Origin: Streptosporangiaceae bacterium
GTDB lineage: Bacteria; Actinomycetota; Actinomycetes; Streptosporangiales; Streptosporangiaceae
Assembly: GCA_030041195.1 (NCBI GenBank)
Contig: JASHOI010000207.1
Coordinates: forward strand, 1 to 15,738
Length of the DNA stretch: 15,738 nt
Reading direction: 5' to 3'
In this document: one piece after another, positions 6,698 through 14,271 of the stretch
Numbering within the stretch: position 1 is the first letter of the stretch
Layout of the letters: each line of letters starts with the position of its first letter
The notes under the pieces: generated by a model
The model's input: only the letters and a program-made list of their open reading frames with translations
The model's database searches: none
What the model was told of the DNA's origin: nothing
Position numbers and translations under genes: made by a program

Positions 6698-7984
6698 GTG
6701 CTCCAGGCCCTGCGGGTACCGGATTTCCGGCTGCTGTGGGGCGGAAGCCTCATCAGTTCGTTCGGCTCGTGGCTGCTGGTCGTGGCCGTCCCGGCGCACA
6801 TCTTCATGGTGACGGGCTCGCTGCGCGACACCGGGCTCACCCTCGCCGCGGAATACCTGCCGATGCTGGTGCTCGGCCCGGCCGCCGGTGTGTTCGCTGA
6901 CCGGTGGGACAGGCGGCGCCTGATGATCACGACGAACCTGTGCTGCGCGGCCGCCGTGGCCGCGATGCTGCTCGGGACCGCACCGGGCCGGTGCTGGGTT
7001 CTGTATGCGGCGCTGGTCGCCGAGAACAGCGGCGCCGTCGTTTACGCGCCGGCCGTGCAGGCCCGCACGCCCGCCATCGTCGGCACCGGTCCCCTGCTCA
7101 GCAGCGCCAGCGCCCTGAACTCCGTCAGCAGCGGCACCGCCCGGCTGATCGGCGGCCCACTCGGCGGGATCCTGCTCGCCCTCTGCGGGATCAGATGGCT
7201 GATTTGCGCAGACGCGCTCAGCTACCTGGTGTCAGGCGCCGCCATGTTCATGACCTCCCGGACCGGCGGCCAGCGCCCCCGCCGCAACGGCGCGACCGGC
7301 GGCGTGGCCCGCGACCTCATCCAGGGGACCCGGGTGCTGCGCGCTCAGCCAATTGTGCGAGCGCTGCTTCCGGTCACGGTGATCTTTCTTGCGGCCAACG
7401 CATCGCTCGGCGCCATCCTCATCCCGTTCGGCGTCCAGCGGCTGGGCGGCAGCGAGAACACCGGGTTCCTGCTGTCCTGCCTGGGCGTGGGATTCCTGAT
7501 CGGCGCCCCGGTCATCCGCGGACTCCTGGACCGGTGCCAGCCCCGGCACCTGCTGGCCGCCACGCTGGCCGCAACGGCCGCCGCGTACTACCTGCTGTTC
7601 ACCTCGGCATCGCTCGCCACCGCGCTGCCCGCCGCGGCAGCGGTCGGGATGACCGGATCCATGTCGCTGGTCATCACGCAAACCATCGTGCAGCGGGTAA
7701 TCCCCAATGCGGCACTCGGCAGGGTCAGCGCGGTATTCCTGACCAGCGAGGCAGCGGCCACCCTCACCGGCGCCGCTGCCGGGCCTTTTCTCGCCCAGGC
7801 GGCACACGTCACGGCGGCGGCCGGCGCCGCCAGCCTGCTCACCGTCAGCGCTGCGGTGCTGGCATATCTCACCGTGCCGCGGATGCCCGCGGTCACAGGA
7901 AAGTCCCGCCGGGTTTCAATGTCCTTCTGGGCGGTTCCGGTTCGTCGTCTGGTCGGCGGCTACGTCCACGGGAAGCGAGGCTGA
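6698..7984 (+). CDS. MFS transporter, macrolide-efflux/EntS-like exporter family
   Basis: Predicted 12-helix inner-membrane proton-driven exporter of 428 aa. It starts at the GTG at 6698 behind a strong ribosome site (GAGGAGGG). The first helix begins at about residue 12 (LLWGGSLISSFGSWLLVVAVPAHIF), and MFS motif A follows between helices 2 and 3 as GVFADRWDRRR (64-74). The pattern VPDFRLLWGG at the N-terminus and the SASALNSVSSGTARLIGGPLGG segment in helix 5 are typical of the MefA/enterobactin-exporter branch. The substrate cannot be read from sequence; drugs or siderophore-like molecules are usual. A basic soluble tail of about 30 residues follows the last helix (GKSRRVSMSFW to KRG). The stop is one nt before the ATG of the DGPF gene, so both are co-translated. 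Regulation by the divergent XRE gene is likely. Confidence 0.9.
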   Translation: MLQALRVPDFRLLWGGSLISSFGSWLLVVAVPAHIFMVTGSLRDTGLTLAAEYLPMLVLGPAAGVFADRWDRRRLMITTNLCCAAAVAAMLLGTAPGRCWVLYAALVAENSGAVVYAPAVQARTPAIVGTGPLLSSASALNSVSSGTARLIGGPLGGILLALCGIRWLICADALSYLVSGAAMFMTSRTGGQRPRRNGATGGVARDLIQGTRVLRAQPIVRALLPVTVIFLAANASLGAILIPFGVQRLGGSENTGFLLSCLGVGFLIGAPVIRGLLDRCQPRHLLAATLAATAAAYYLLFTSASLATALPAAAAVGMTGSMSLVITQTIVQRVIPNAALGRVSAVFLTSEAAATLTGAAAGPFLAQAAHVTAAAGAASLLTVSAAVLAYLTVPRMPAVTGKSRRVSMSFWAVPVRRLVGGYVHGKRG

Positions 7985-7985
7985 G

Positions 7986-8729
7986 ATGAAGTACATCATG
8001 ATCATCGCCGGGAACACCGAGCACAGCAGCGACGGCACGGCGGCGCCGGAGGCCCTGGCATTCATGCAGCGCGAGATCCCCATCTGGATCGAAGAGATGA
8101 ACGGCCGCGGCGTGCGGCTGTTCGGCAGGGAGCTGGACCTTCCGCACACGGCGGCGACGGTGCGCGTGCGCAACGGCGAGACGCTGGTGACCGACGGCCC
8201 GTTCGCCGAGACCAAGGAGTTCATGGCCGGCTTCGACCTGCTCGAATGCGAAGACCTCGACGAGGCGCTCGAGGTGACGGCCAAGAGCCCCATCGCAAGG
8301 TTCCACACGATCGAGGTCCGGCCGTTCATGGACGGGCTGCGGCTGGATGAGAAGGCATTCGCGTTCGGGCGCGGCGAGGACGGCGCCGCCAGCCCGTTCC
8401 TGCTGACCATGTGGATGGGCGGAACCCCGGCGGCGCCGCTGGACGACGAGGCGGTCATGCAGGAAGGCGAGGCCTGGCGCCAGGATCTGGAGGCGCGCGG
8501 CCTCCAGATCCTGGGAAACGCGCTGCAGGGCACGGATACGGCCAGGACGGTCCGGGTACGTGACGGCGAGACGCTGATCAGCGACGGGCCGTTCCTCGAG
8601 ACCAAGGAGTTCATCGCCGGCATCGACGTGGTGAGCTGTGCTGATCGCCAGCAGGCGGTCCAGCTGGCGGCCGCGCATCCGATCGCCCGGTATTACGCGA
8701 TTGAGGTTCGCCCGTTCTACAGCGAATGA
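7986..8729 (+). CDS. Tandem DGPF/YCII-domain protein
   Basis: A 247-residue cytoplasmic protein made of two related YCII (DGPF) domains of the ferredoxin-like dimeric alpha/beta-barrel type. The first runs from MKYIMIIAG through TDGPFAETKEFMAGFD (DGPF at 70-73) to PIARFHTIEVRPF. The second runs from FLLTMWMGG through SDGPFLETKEFIAGID (DGPF at 200-203) to PIARYYAIEVRPF. The repeat period is 130 residues, so it is an internal duplication or fusion of a protein usually about 115-140 aa. Biochemical function is unknown for the family; it is best known as a partner of ECF42-group sigma factors, and no such gene is here. It follows the MFS gene with one nt between stop and start, so stoichiometric expression with the exporter is expected. 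The ribosome site (GGAAGCGAGG) is inside the MFS end. Confidence 0.9.
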   Translation: MKYIMIIAGNTEHSSDGTAAPEALAFMQREIPIWIEEMNGRGVRLFGRELDLPHTAATVRVRNGETLVTDGPFAETKEFMAGFDLLECEDLDEALEVTAKSPIARFHTIEVRPFMDGLRLDEKAFAFGRGEDGAASPFLLTMWMGGTPAAPLDDEAVMQEGEAWRQDLEARGLQILGNALQGTDTARTVRVRDGETLISDGPFLETKEFIAGIDVVSCADRQQAVQLAAAHPIARYYAIEVRPFYSE

Positions 8730-8772
8730 CCGAGGCACCGCACCGCGCGGCCGGCTCCCCCGGTCGCCGCTG

Positions 8773-10155
8773 CTAGGCCTTGGGGACCAGGCGGTAGATC
8801 GCGCCGGCCTTGTCGTCACTTACGTACAGCGCGCCATCGGGCCCGGGCACCGCGTCCACCGGACGGCCCCAGTAGCTGCCACCGGGGTTCTCGAACCCGG
8901 TGACCAGGGTGACCGCGGGTTCCAGGGTGCCCTTCGCGGCGTTCCAGGCCAGCCAGAGCACGGCGGGGGCCCGCGGCGGCTCGCGGTTCCACGAGCCGTG
9001 CCCGGCGATCACGGCACCGTCCGACCACGGTGCCGGTATCTTGCTGCCCTCGAGGAAGGTCATGCCCAGCGGGGCGGTGTGCGCGGGGAGCCCGACCTCG
9101 ATCGGCGCCAGCGCGGCGCAGTCCATCTCCTTCCCGCCCGGGTTCGTGGCCGCGTCGGGGACCAGCGGGACGTCGGCGAGCGACCCGGCCGGGTGATTGT
9201 CGTCCTGATCCGGGTCGCAATACGGCCAGCCGAGGTCCCGGCCCGCGGTGACCTGCACCACCTCGTCGGGCGGGTGGTTGTTCACGTAGGCCTGGATGAC
9301 CTGGCCGAACGCATCGCTGTCGCTGCCGTAGGGGCCGTGCAACGGGTACGGGATGTTGTCCCGTTCGTTCACCGCCGTCCACACCGTGCCGTTCGGTGCC
9401 ACGGCCAGGCCCTCGCCGTTGCGGACCCCCCGCTCCACCACCCGCAGGCCGGTCCCGTTGGGGTTCACGGCCATGATCACCGCGCGCTGCGGCGACATGG
9501 TCCGGTCGTCGGGGTTGGCGTTCGACGAACTGCCCACGTTGAAGTAGACCGTGCCGTCCGCGGCGACCGTCACGTCCTTCGCCCGGTGCACGTCGTCGCC
9601 GCTAGGGTCCAGATCCGGCAGTCTCGCGGCGATCACCGTGCGGGCGCCGCTGATCCCGCCCGCCCCCCACGGGTACCGGTCGATCTCGTCCGACTCGGCG
9701 ACGTACAGCACCCACTTGCCGCCCAGCTCGGCGAACGCCATGCCCTGCGGGCCGGTCAGCCCGGCCAGCAGCGTCTTCACGGTTGCGGTGCCGGCCGCGT
9801 CCGGCCGCAGCTCCACGATCTTGCCGTCGCCGGGAACGCTGACCAGGAGATCCCCTTCGGGCGTCCAGGCCTCCATCCGCGCGCCGGGCACACGCGCCCA
9901 CACCCGGGCCGTCCAGCCGGCCGGGACGGTCAGCATATGAGTCGTGGACAGCGCCCCGCCCCCCTCCCCCGCCGGAACGACGAGAGGCGTTCTGGACCGC
10001 CTTGCCAGAACCTGGGCCGACGGCGCGACCGGCGACGTGGACGATGTGGATGCCGGTGACGACGGCGCAGGCGTGGGCTGCTCCTGGCCCGCAGACCCGG
10101 AGCACGCAGCAGCTGCGGCGCAGACCGCCGCGGCGAGCAGCACAGCGCGCAACAC
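8773..10155 (-). CDS. Lipoprotein of the PQQ-type glucose/sorbosone dehydrogenase family
   Basis: Predicted membrane-anchored extracytoplasmic oxidoreductase of the GSDH/sorbosone dehydrogenase beta-propeller family, 460 aa. I choose the GTG at 10155 because it places a short lipoprotein signal at the N-terminus: MLRAVLLAAAVCAAAAAC, with a lipobox Cys at residue 18. Its ribosome site is weak (GATGGG), and the open frame continuing upstream to 10935 overlaps the divergent epimerase, so I reject the longer form. A Ser/Thr/Pro/Ala-rich spacer (about 24-48) follows, then repeated blades such as GLTGPQGMAFAELGGKWVLYVAESDEI, RAKDVTVAADGTVYFNVGS, GEGLAVAPNGTVWTAVNERDN and AVPGPDGALYVSDDKAG. The GHGSWNR motif (His386 within it) is typical of these propellers. 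PQQ use is family knowledge; no PQQ biosynthesis genes are visible. It converges on the DGPF gene. Confidence 0.87.
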   Translation of the reverse strand: MLRAVLLAAAVCAAAAACSGSAGQEQPTPAPSSPASTSSTSPVAPSAQVLARRSRTPLVVPAGEGGGALSTTHMLTVPAGWTARVWARVPGARMEAWTPEGDLLVSVPGDGKIVELRPDAAGTATVKTLLAGLTGPQGMAFAELGGKWVLYVAESDEIDRYPWGAGGISGARTVIAARLPDLDPSGDDVHRAKDVTVAADGTVYFNVGSSSNANPDDRTMSPQRAVIMAVNPNGTGLRVVERGVRNGEGLAVAPNGTVWTAVNERDNIPYPLHGPYGSDSDAFGQVIQAYVNNHPPDEVVQVTAGRDLGWPYCDPDQDDNHPAGSLADVPLVPDAATNPGGKEMDCAALAPIEVGLPAHTAPLGMTFLEGSKIPAPWSDGAVIAGHGSWNREPPRAPAVLWLAWNAAKGTLEPAVTLVTGFENPGGSYWGRPVDAVPGPDGALYVSDDKAGAIYRLVPKA

Positions 10156-10230
10156 CGGCCCATCGTATTGCGCACGCCCGGGGCGTCGGCCCTTCAGCCG
10201 CGCGCACGGGCTGCCCGCCAGACCCCGCGA

Positions 10231-10258
10231 TGTCACAGATGGCCCGGGCTGTCTCGTC
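10231..10258 (+). promoter_or_regulatory. ECF41-type promoter upstream of epimerase-sigma operon
   Basis: TGTCACA (10231-10237) is followed after 17 nt by CGTC (10255-10258). This is the -35/-10 pair known for ECF41 sigma factors, whose target is the oxidoreductase/epimerase gene beside them. Transcription would begin near 10265, giving a leader of about 38 nt to the ATG at 10303. The sigma gene is second in the same transcript, so autoregulation is expected. Confidence 0.7.
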
Positions 10259-10302
10259 TCAAGTTTCAGAGGAAGGCTCATCGATCGGGGAAGGTGATCG
10301 TC

Positions 10303-11235
10303 ATGCGGGTGTTCGTGGCAGGGGGCACCGGCGTCGTGGGACAGCGGCTGGTGCCGCAGCTCGTGGCCCGGGGGCACCAGGTGACGGCGACGACGACGAA
10401 CCCGGCGAAGCTGGGTGTGGTGCAGCAGCTGGGTGCGGATGCCGTCGTGATGGACGGCCTGGACGCGATGTCGGTCGGCGAGGCGGTGGCCAAGGCCCGG
10501 CCGGACGCGATCGTGCACGAGATGACCGCGATTAATCCGGCGCACTCCGGCAAGCCCGACATGAAGCACATGGACCGGTGGTTCGCCATCACCAACCGGC
10601 TTCGCACCGAAGGGACCGACCACCTGCTGGCCGCCGCCGAGGCAACCGGCATCTCCAACTTCGTCGCCCAGGGCTACGCCAGCTGGAACGGAATCCGCGA
10701 GGGCGGATGGGTGAAGACCGAGCAGGACCCGCTGGATCTGCTCGCCGGAACCCCGGCGCACCCGGGGATGGAGGCGCTTCATCACCTTGAGGACGTGGTC
10801 GTCAAGGCCGGTGGCGCGATCGTGCGATACGGCGCGCTCTACGGGCCGGGCGCCACCGACGACCAGGTCGAGCTCGTGCGCAAGCGCCAGTATCCGCTCG
10901 TCGGGGCCGGCACCGGCTACAGCTCGTGGATCCATCTCGACGACGCCGCCAGCGCCGCGGTCCTGGCCGTCGAGCAGCAGGCAAAGGGCGTGTTCAACAT
11001 CGTCGACGACGAGCCGGCTCCGGCCAGCGAATGGCTGCCCTACCTGGCGAAGTGCGCGGGCGCAAAGCCGCCGATGCGGATCCCTAAGTGGCTGGCCCGG
11101 ATGCTCGCAGGGCAGGCGGTGGTTGTGATGATGACCGAGGGGCGCGGTTTCTGCAACGCCAAGGCCAAGCGGGAGCTCGGGTGGCAGCTGCGCTACCCCT
11201 CGTGGCGCCAGGGCTTCAAGGAAGGGCTGGGGTGA
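10303..11235 (+). CDS. NAD(P)-dependent epimerase/dehydratase-like protein (ECF41 partner)
   Basis: Cytoplasmic Rossmann-fold oxidoreductase or isomerase of the extended SDR superfamily, 310 aa; substrate unknown. The ATG at 10303 is chosen for its position behind GGGGAAGG (8 nt) and because the nucleotide-binding glycine motif then sits at the N-terminus: MRVFVAGGTGVVGQRL (Gly7, Gly10, Gly13). ITNRLRTEGTDHLLAAAEATG and FVAQGYASWNG follow, the latter carrying the SDR-type tyrosine, then VRYGALYGPGATD and a C-terminal substrate domain with SSWIHLDDAASAAVLA and GVFNIVDDEPAP. The spacing to a lysine after Tyr is longer than classical YxxxK (Lys in GGWVKTE), so catalysis of the classical type is uncertain. 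It is followed after 22 nt by the ECF41 sigma gene and preceded by an ECF41-type promoter. That is the known partnership of this sigma group with carboxymuconolactone decarboxylases, oxidoreductases or epimerases. Confidence 0.88.
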   Translation: MRVFVAGGTGVVGQRLVPQLVARGHQVTATTTNPAKLGVVQQLGADAVVMDGLDAMSVGEAVAKARPDAIVHEMTAINPAHSGKPDMKHMDRWFAITNRLRTEGTDHLLAAAEATGISNFVAQGYASWNGIREGGWVKTEQDPLDLLAGTPAHPGMEALHHLEDVVVKAGGAIVRYGALYGPGATDDQVELVRKRQYPLVGAGTGYSSWIHLDDAASAAVLAVEQQAKGVFNIVDDEPAPASEWLPYLAKCAGAKPPMRIPKWLARMLAGQAVVVMMTEGRGFCNAKAKRELGWQLRYPSWRQGFKEGLG

Positions 11236-11257
11236 CCGGATTCAGGGAACGGCTGGG

Positions 11258-12166
11258 ATGAGCAGGGCCGAGGAGTTCGAGTACCTGCGGCCGCTGCTGT
11301 TCTCGATCGGCTACCGGATCCTCGGCAGCGTGACCGAGGCCGAGGACGCGGTACAGGAAACCTGGCTGCGCTACGAGGCCTCCCCCGCACACCCCGCGTC
11401 GGCCAGGGCCTTCCTCTCGGCCACGGTGACCCGCATCTCGATCGACGTGCTGCGCTCGGCCCGCGTCCGGCGGGAGGAGTACGTCGGGCACTGGTTCCCC
11501 GAACCGTTGCTCACCGACCCCTACGAGGACCCGCAACGCTCGGCGGAACTGGCCGATTCGGTCTCTATGGCGGCGCTGCTCCTGATGGAGCGGCTGACCC
11601 CGCTCGAGCGCGCGGTCTTCGTGCTGCGCGAGGTGTTCGGGTTCAGTTTCCCGGAGATCGCGTCGGCCGTGCAGCGCTCGGAGGCCGCGTGCCGCCAGCT
11701 AGCGGTGCGGGCGCGTCACCATATGGACGCGGGCCTGCCCCGGTTCCAGGTCGACCGGAGGGAGCGCGACGAACTCGCCGGGCGATTCTTCGACGCCGTC
11801 AGGGAAGGAGACGTCGACGGGCTGGCGAAGCTGCTCGGCGCCGATGTCCACATGGTCGGCGACAGCGGCGGCAAGGCCCCGCAGTGGAAGCAGATCAACG
11901 GTGCCGGCAACGTCGCCCGGCTGCTCGCCACGATGGTCCCGGCGTTCGCCCGGACCGGCGGTGTCCTGGACACCCGCGAGCTGAACGGCCAGCCGGGCGC
12001 GATCCTCCGCGATCGGGACGGCAAGGTCATCAGCACCTTGGCCCTCGACATACTCGACGGTCAGATCCAGGCGATCCGCTCGGTGATGAACCCGGACAAG
12101 CTCCGGCACCTGGGCCCGGTGGCGGACGCCTGGGCCGCCCTCCGCGAGACAAACCAGGCTCGCTAA
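11258..12166 (+). CDS. ECF41-group (SigJ-like) RNA polymerase sigma factor with SnoaL-like C-terminal domain
   Basis: Alternative sigma factor of 302 aa that lacks a separate anti-sigma factor and carries its own regulatory extension. Region 2 spans about 5-75 (LFSIGYRILGSVTEAEDAVQETWLRYE, then FLSATVTRISIDVLRS). The linker holds WFPEPL (79-84), a variant of the group's WLPEPL. Region 4 spans about 105-160 (LTPLERAVFVLREVFGFSFPEIA, then RSEAACRQLAVRAR). The SnoaL-like domain from about 168 carries DSGGK (202-206; the usual form is DGGGK) and ends in NPDKL (278-282). These are the motifs by which the extension is thought to control core-polymerase binding and activity. It lies 22 nt downstream of its likely target gene, with a modest ribosome site (CAGGGA). 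The inducing signal is unknown. Confidence 0.93.
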   Translation: MSRAEEFEYLRPLLFSIGYRILGSVTEAEDAVQETWLRYEASPAHPASARAFLSATVTRISIDVLRSARVRREEYVGHWFPEPLLTDPYEDPQRSAELADSVSMAALLLMERLTPLERAVFVLREVFGFSFPEIASAVQRSEAACRQLAVRARHHMDAGLPRFQVDRRERDELAGRFFDAVREGDVDGLAKLLGADVHMVGDSGGKAPQWKQINGAGNVARLLATMVPAFARTGGVLDTRELNGQPGAILRDRDGKVISTLALDILDGQIQAIRSVMNPDKLRHLGPVADAWAALRETNQAR

Positions 12167-12261
12167 ATCGCGAACGCTTAGTTTTCGCTATTGAACTGGC
12201 ACCCCGGATGCCGTCTCATTTACCGCAGAACCATGCCTAAGCCCAGCAAACGGGAGGCTCC

Positions 12262-14226
12262 ATGCGTGCTCTGCGGCCCCCGGCCCTGGCCGGGAAAAAT
12301 GCCCGCCATAGCGCACGAGCCGCCGCCGTTATTGGCGCGGCCGCCGCGTTAGCCCTTGTCCTGGGCTTACTGGCGCTGGGCCAGCGATCGGCTCAAGGCG
12401 GCGCGGCGGCGCGGTCCAGCACGGTTTCGGATGTCCTCAAGGTCGGTAACGTCGTCTCGAGGCGCACCGCGCTCGGAGTCAATCCGGCCGGCGTTCCCAG
12501 CCGCGCTGTCGAGACCCCGCAGTACCCCTGCACGCAGCTGACCAGCGAGGACTTCAGCCAGGTGCGCGGAGCGCCGACCACGATCCTGTCGGCGACGCTG
12601 GTCACCCCGTCGTCGACGAACGGCGCCACGTTCCCGTACTGCGACGTCAGCGGCATCGTCGCCCCGCAGGTCCAGTTCGAGCTCCAGCTGCCCACGCAGA
12701 CCTATACCGGCCGGTACCTGCAGGAAGGCTGCGGCGGTTACTGCGGAACGGTCGGGGTCAGCCAGCCCGCCGCCAGCGGGCAGGCCGGCATCGACGAGTG
12801 CGTGCCACTCAACAACGGCGAGTTCGCGCTCGGCCAGGACGATGAGGGCCATATAGGCGGCGGCAACGTCGAGGCCTGGGCCATTGACGACCCAATGCTG
12901 AAAGTCGATTTCGGCTACCTGTCCGAGCATGTATTCGCCGTGGCCGCGAAGGCGATCATTGCCTCGTTCTACGGCCAGGCGCCCGCCTATTCGTATTACG
13001 ACGGCTGCTCGGACGGCGGCCGCGAGGCGCTGATGGAGGCCCAGCGGTTCCCCGACGACTTCCAGGGCATCATCGCCGGAGCGCCCGCGTTCAACCAGGC
13101 CGCGCTGAACGCGATGGAGGAGCCGTACGAGTCGACGGCGGACGAGACAGCGAACGGAGAGCCGATCCTCACCGCGGCGGCCGCCCAGGTGCTGCACAGC
13201 GCCGTGATCTCGCAGTGTGCCGACCCGGGCCTGCGCGACGGCACGATCCAGGATCCCCGTGACTGCAACTTCAGCTACGCCGCGATCACCTGCGCCCCGG
13301 GCGCGACGGACACGTCGGACTGCCTCACCCCGGCGCAGGTTGCGGCCGCCAAGCGGCTGTATGCCGGCGCGGTCGCGCCGGACGGCGAGCATCTGTACAC
13401 CGACGGCGAGCCCTACGGCGCCGAGGGCGCCTGGCCCGGGATCGTGATCCCGGCGACCACGTCACCGACGAGCACCGGCGAGTCCCCCGAGGACACGACG
13501 TTCTTCCACAGCATCGGCATCGGCTACCTGCGCTGGGTCGGGCTCTGGCAGGACGATCTCAGCCTCAACCTCAACACCAGTTTCCCGTTCGACCAGCAGA
13601 CGTTCTGGGAGTACGCCAGCCACGACAACCCGCAGAACCTGTCGAGCATCGTCGACGCCACCGACCCCAACCTGACCGCGTTCTACAAGGCCGGCGGCAA
13701 GCTGATCCAGTGGCAGGGGTGGGCCGACCAGTTCATCCCGCCGTACGGCTCGGTCGCCTACCGGCAGGCAGTGATCAACACGATGGGCGCCCAGACCGTG
13801 CAGCAGTTCTACCGGCTGTACATGTTCCCTGGCGTCTACCACTGCGGCGGCGGCTACGGGCCTGACGTGTTCGACCTGCTGACCCCGCTGATCAACTGGG
13901 TGGAAACGGGACAGGCACCGGGGAGCATCGTCGCCGCCGCCGTGACCGGCGGAACCGGGGCAGCCGGCACCGGCGCCGCCACCGGCACCGTGGAGTACAC
14001 CCGCCCGGTGTACCCGTATCCCGAGCAGGTCAAGTACTCGGGCTCGGGCAACCCGGACGACGCATCGAGCTACGTCGGCTTCACGCCGAGCCACCTGTTC
14101 GACGACAACATCCAGTGGGCGGGCTACCCGTTCCGCAGCGGCTACGAAGAGTGGTGTGAGCCGGAGGGCCTGGGCCTGCGCTGCGAGCGAAGGGGCGAGC
14201 AGGACCCGGGCTACACCTTCCAGTAG
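12262..14226 (+). CDS. Secreted tannase/feruloyl esterase family alpha/beta hydrolase
   Basis: Predicted exported esterase acting on plant phenolic esters or related compounds; 654 aa. The ATG at 12262 has a good ribosome site (GGGAGG, 4 nt). A basic N-terminus and a hydrophobic stretch at about 20-40 (AAAVIGAAAALALVLGLLAL) form a Sec-type signal or anchor. The family's CS-D-HC catalytic signature is complete: Cys249-Ser250 in DGCSDGGREALMEAQRFP, Asp489 in GWADQFIPP and His527-Cys528 in GVYHCGGG; Cys249 and Cys528 are expected to pair. YPCTQL near residue 90 is the usual N-terminal family Cys. A Gly/Ala/Thr-rich linker (562-576) precedes the usual TRPVYPYP tail, and about 40 residues follow that tail. 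Gene context gives no substrate. It lies 95 nt after the sigma gene; that gap has no clear promoter, only a 5-bp inverted repeat (12170-12188). Confidence 0.92.
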   Translation: MRALRPPALAGKNARHSARAAAVIGAAAALALVLGLLALGQRSAQGGAAARSSTVSDVLKVGNVVSRRTALGVNPAGVPSRAVETPQYPCTQLTSEDFSQVRGAPTTILSATLVTPSSTNGATFPYCDVSGIVAPQVQFELQLPTQTYTGRYLQEGCGGYCGTVGVSQPAASGQAGIDECVPLNNGEFALGQDDEGHIGGGNVEAWAIDDPMLKVDFGYLSEHVFAVAAKAIIASFYGQAPAYSYYDGCSDGGREALMEAQRFPDDFQGIIAGAPAFNQAALNAMEEPYESTADETANGEPILTAAAAQVLHSAVISQCADPGLRDGTIQDPRDCNFSYAAITCAPGATDTSDCLTPAQVAAAKRLYAGAVAPDGEHLYTDGEPYGAEGAWPGIVIPATTSPTSTGESPEDTTFFHSIGIGYLRWVGLWQDDLSLNLNTSFPFDQQTFWEYASHDNPQNLSSIVDATDPNLTAFYKAGGKLIQWQGWADQFIPPYGSVAYRQAVINTMGAQTVQQFYRLYMFPGVYHCGGGYGPDVFDLLTPLINWVETGQAPGSIVAAAVTGGTGAAGTGAATGTVEYTRPVYPYPEQVKYSGSGNPDDASSYVGFTPSHLFDDNIQWAGYPFRSGYEEWCEPEGLGLRCERRGEQDPGYTFQ

Positions 14227-14229
14227 CCG

Positions 14230-14258
14230 CAGCGCCCCGTGCGATGCCGAGGGTGCTG
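14230..14258 (+). terminator. Stem-loop between tannase and AMP nucleosidase genes
   Basis: CAGCGCCC (14230-14237) can pair with GGGTGCTG (14251-14258), eight pairs including one G-U, around a 13-nt loop. It begins 3 nt after the tannase stop and ends 13 nt before the next ATG. No T-run follows. It may be a U-less terminator or a structure limiting translation of the next gene, whose own ribosome site is poor. Confidence 0.3.
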
Positions 14259-14271
14259 ACATGATGATCGA

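Noticed and set aside
8730..8772. Bidirectional terminator between the DGPF and sorbosone-dehydrogenase-like genes
   Set aside because: Only 5-bp GC-rich pairings with awkward loops are possible (GACCG with CGGTC), expected by chance at this base composition.
8638..10059. 473-residue plus-strand open frame
   Set aside because: It is antisense to the beta-propeller lipoprotein and rich in Arg/His/Gly/Val without domain structure, so it is a shadow frame.
10156..10935. Upstream extension of the sorbosone-dehydrogenase-like frame
   Set aside because: It would overlap the epimerase gene and the ECF41 promoter and would bury the lipoprotein signal; the GTG at 10155 explains the N-terminus better.
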